Shown here piece after piece: positions 61,689 through 64,000 of a stretch of 64,000 nt of DNA; within the stretch, counting starts at the first letter, position 1, and every line of letters starts with the position of its first letter. Under the pieces are notes generated by a model that was not told where the DNA came from, made no database searches, and worked only from the letters and a program-made list of their open reading frames with translations. This DNA is from Bradyrhizobium sp. Ec3.3. Its GTDB lineage: Bacteria; Pseudomonadota; Alphaproteobacteria; Rhizobiales; Xanthobacteraceae. Position numbers and translations under genes: made by a program. Location of the stretch: the NCBI RefSeq assembly GCF_000472925.1, contig NZ_AXAS01000040.1, forward strand, positions 1-64,000. The letters are read 5' to 3'.

Positions 61689-62459
61689 CTAGTGGATGAT
61701 CTGGTTGAGAAAGCCCTTCGCCCGCTCCGTGCGAGGCGAGCTGAAGAAACTCGCAGGCTCCCCCTCCTCGACGATGCTGCCCTGGTCCATGAACACGACG
61801 CGGTCGGCGACCTCGCGCGCAAAGCCGATTTCGTGGGTCACGCACACCATGGTCATGCCTTCGCCTGCGAGCTGCACCATCGTGTCCAGCACCTCCTTGA
61901 CCATCTCGGGATCGAGCGCGGAGGTCGGCTCGTCGAACAGCATAATCTTCGGCTGCATGCACAGCGCGCGGGCGATGGCGACGCGCTGCTGCTGGCCGCC
62001 CGAGAGCTGCGCGGGATATTTGTCCGCCTGACCGTGAATGCGAACCTTCCTGAGCAAGCCCATCGCACGCTCGTGCGCTTCGGGACGCGAGAGTCCTCGC
62101 ACCTTCATCGGCGCCAGCATGCAGTTCTCGACGACCGAGAGGTGCGGGAACAGATTAAAGCTCTGGAACACCATGCCGACCTCGCAGCGAACGCTGTTGA
62201 TGTCGGCCATGCGGTTCACCAGCTCCACGCCGTCGACCACGATCCGGCCGCCGTCATGCTTCTCGATGTGGTTGATGCAGCGGATCAGGGTCGACTTGCC
62301 GGAGCCGGAGGGGCCGCACAGAACGATCTTCTCGCCCTTCGCGACCGTGAGATGGACATCATTCAGCGCGGTAAAGCCGCCGAACCGCTTCACCAGATTC
62401 TCCACGACGACGATCGCAGAAGAATGATTGCTCGGGTTCACCGCGCCTTCCTGTCGCAT
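61689..62459 (-). CDS. Polar amino-acid ABC transporter ATPase
   Basis: 256 residues from ATG 62459. Walker A GPSGSGKST, Q-loop VFQSFNLFPHLSV, signature LSGGQQQRVAIARALC, Walker B IMLFDEPTSALD, H-loop VTHEIGFAREV. It matches GlnQ/GltL/AapP ATPases for acidic or polar amino acids. Last gene of an operon with the two permeases upstream (minus strand); the binding-protein gene would lie beyond the window at higher coordinates. Confidence 0.93.
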   Translation of the reverse strand: MRQEGAVNPSNHSSAIVVVENLVKRFGGFTALNDVHLTVAKGEKIVLCGPSGSGKSTLIRCINHIEKHDGGRIVVDGVELVNRMADINSVRCEVGMVFQSFNLFPHLSVVENCMLAPMKVRGLSRPEAHERAMGLLRKVRIHGQADKYPAQLSGGQQQRVAIARALCMQPKIMLFDEPTSALDPEMVKEVLDTMVQLAGEGMTMVCVTHEIGFAREVADRVVFMDQGSIVEEGEPASFFSSPRTERAKGFLNQIIH

Positions 62460-62493
62460 CTTCGTGTTCCTCTCAGTTTTCAAAGCCGCTTCG

Positions 62494-63189
62494 CTACCGG
62501 TGCGCGCCGCCGAGCGCGTATCGCCGCCGGAGCGATGCGACACACTGCGACGCTGCCGAACTGATGGCGAGATAGACGACCGCCACCACGAGATACATCT
62601 CGACGAGCCGGCCGTTGAGCTGCGCGAGCTTCGAGGCCGCGCCGAGGAGATCGGTCAGCGAGAGCACGTAAACCAGCGAAGTGTCCTGGAACAGGATGAT
62701 GGTCTGGCTCAGGATGATCGGGCTCGCGACCCGGATCACCTGCGGCAGGATCACGCATCGATAGGTATCGAAGGTGGAAAGCGCGAGCGCCTGGCAGGCT
62801 TCGAACTGGCCCTTGTTCACCGCGCGCAATCCGACGCGGATGATCTCGGAATAATAGGCCGCCTCGAACAGGCCGAAAGTGATGAAGGCCGTCCAGGTGG
62901 CGCCGATCGGGACCGGACGGCCGTTGCCTGAGAGGTGCCCAAGCACGATCGGCACCAGGAAGAAGAACCAGAACAGCACGAGGATCAACGGAATCGAGCG
63001 GACCAATGCGATATAGCTGCGCACGATCTGGCTGACGACGGGCACCTCGAAATGCTGCACGAGGGCGAAGCAGGTCCCCAGCATCATGCCGATGACGAAG
63101 GCTGCGGCAGTCAGCGCGAGGGAGAACAACAGTCCCGACCAGAGATAAGGCCAGGCCTGAAGGAGGACCGAGAAATCGAGGCTGTTCAT
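62494..63189 (-). CDS. Polar amino-acid ABC permease (GltK/AapM-like)
   Basis: 231 residues from ATG 63189. Membrane segments YLWSGLLFSLALTAAAFVIG and SIPLILVLFWFFFLVPIVLG. The HEQQ-type inner-membrane loop is FGLFEAAYYSEIIRVGLRAV, with the coupling motif QALALSTFDTYRCVILPQVIR. Overlaps the companion permease by 4 bases. Confidence 0.92.
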   Translation of the reverse strand: MNSLDFSVLLQAWPYLWSGLLFSLALTAAAFVIGMMLGTCFALVQHFEVPVVSQIVRSYIALVRSIPLILVLFWFFFLVPIVLGHLSGNGRPVPIGATWTAFITFGLFEAAYYSEIIRVGLRAVNKGQFEACQALALSTFDTYRCVILPQVIRVASPIILSQTIILFQDTSLVYVLSLTDLLGAASKLAQLNGRLVEMYLVVAVVYLAISSAASQCVASLRRRYALGGAHR

Positions 63190-63980
63190 TTCACGACCTC
63201 CATTCCGTGGGGCAAGGCGGTGCCAGACTGCACGTCGTCCGCCAAGATCGGCTCGACCGCATCCTTCGCGGGCGTGGAGCCCGGGATGCGCACGGCCTTG
63301 TCGATGAGCATCATCGATTGATAGGCGATGAGCGCGAGCACGAGATAGATCAGCGTCGCCGCACCGAAGGCGGTGAAGGTCTGGAATGTCGCTTCGCTGA
63401 TCTGCCGCGCCTGCGCGGTCAACTCCATCAGGCCGATCGTGAGCGCCACGGACGTATTCTTGTAGATGCCCATGACCTCGCTGGTCAGGCTCGGCACGAT
63501 AAGCCGCAGCGCCTGCGGGACGATGACGTGGCGATAGGTCAGGAGGGGAGAGAGCCCCAGCGCATTGGCCGCCTCGGTCTGGCCCTTCGGCAAGGCCTCG
63601 ATGCCCGCGCGCACCTGCTCGGCAATGCGCGCGGCGGTGTAGAGACCGAGGCACACCAGCGCCGGGAAGAACGATCCCCAGGGCGGCGGGATCTGCTTGA
63701 TGGCGTCGCCGAGGCGGCTGGGGAGGATCTCCGGCAACACGAAGTACCAGAGAAACATCTGCACCAGCACCGGGATGTTCCGGAATATCTCGACATAGAG
63801 CCGTGCGAGCGCCGTCACGAGCCGGTTCTGCACGGTACGGCCGATCCCGACGATGACGCCGACGGCGAAGGCGATCCACCAGCCGAAGAAGGCCAGCGCC
63901 AATGTCCAGCCGAGGCCGGCGAGAAGCCAGTCGATATAGCGCTGGCCATCCGCCGTCTGTTCAAAAAGCACTCCGAACAT
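63186..63980 (-). CDS. Polar amino-acid ABC permease (GltJ/AapQ-like)
   Basis: 264 residues from ATG 63980. First 25 or so residues periplasmic or linker (MFGVLFEQTADGQRYIDWLL), then LGWTLALAFFGWWIAFAVGV. Coupling loop LGLYTAARIAEQVRAGIEAL with NALGLSPLLTYRHVIVPQAL. Works with the second permease and ATPase. The upstream gene (periplasmic binding protein) falls outside the window. Confidence 0.92.
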   Translation of the reverse strand: MFGVLFEQTADGQRYIDWLLAGLGWTLALAFFGWWIAFAVGVIVGIGRTVQNRLVTALARLYVEIFRNIPVLVQMFLWYFVLPEILPSRLGDAIKQIPPPWGSFFPALVCLGLYTAARIAEQVRAGIEALPKGQTEAANALGLSPLLTYRHVIVPQALRLIVPSLTSEVMGIYKNTSVALTIGLMELTAQARQISEATFQTFTAFGAATLIYLVLALIAYQSMMLIDKAVRIPGSTPAKDAVEPILADDVQSGTALPHGMEVVK

Positions 63981-64000
63981 CGCAAACCTCAGAGTTAACG

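Noticed and set aside
1..64000. tRNA, rRNA, riboswitch or CRISPR array
   Set aside because: No cloverleaf, rRNA segment, known aptamer core or regularly spaced repeat array was recognised on either strand by eye; a covariance-model scan would settle this.

Overview
The window looks like chromosomal DNA of a Bradyrhizobium-type alphaproteobacterium. The evidence is high GC with strong G/C third positions, several dispersed palindromic repeats of the kind common in Bradyrhizobium, glutathione-linked C1 oxidation, and a very large set of quinoprotein genes. No rRNA, tRNA or CRISPR array was recognised.

Left end (1-16 kb), accessory: a decayed tyrosine-recombinase gene, a frameshifted arylsulfatase, a ClpP-like periplasmic protein, a Spy/CpxP-type chaperone behind a FixK/FNR-like box, two very small genes, a PAS sensor kinase and an M48 protease. 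Next comes an unusual three-gene set at 10.6-13.7 kb: a Gln/Gly-rich protein with three helix repeats, a helical protein and a subtilase without an export signal. A TonB-dependent receptor follows.

Core (16-50 kb), lanthanide, PQQ and methanol metabolism: a MoxYX/FlhSR-like two-component system, S-formylglutathione hydrolase, an ABC importer of the quinoprotein-associated (lut) type, a quinoprotein relay module (CxxxCW protein, MoxJ-like protein, SoxH-like hydrolase, SoxYZ-like carrier), a second ABC importer, an RND efflux pair, a solitary pqqA (26 codons), a lanmodulin gene (four EF-hands with 24/25/24 spacing), a lanthanide-type PQQ dehydrogenase with cytochrome c and XoxJ-like partners, a FUSC-like membrane protein and an AraC regulator. 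The block closes with xoxF5-xoxG-(class III ADH)-gfa. The expected route is methanol to formaldehyde (XoxF), to S-hydroxymethylglutathione (Gfa), to S-formylglutathione (class III ADH), to formate (FGH). The TonB receptor, ABC importer and lanmodulin plausibly supply and buffer the lanthanide cofactor.

Right end (50-64 kb): an IorAB-type molybdenum hydroxylase, a third PQQ dehydrogenase paired with a Rieske protein, a truncated haemoglobin, CcoG, 3-hydroxybutyryl-CoA dehydrogenase, a DsrE/TAXI/VasI-like secreted-protein operon, and a polar amino-acid ABC importer that runs off the window.

The most notable non-coding signals are palindromes of the form CGGGA-N5-TCCCG. They lie upstream of the TonB receptor, twice upstream of pqqA, and in degenerate form upstream of xoxF5. 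A GCAAA direct repeat with identical 21-bp spacing lies upstream of both pqqA and xoxF5. Together they suggest a shared regulon. All functional statements come from reading the sequence; no database search was possible.
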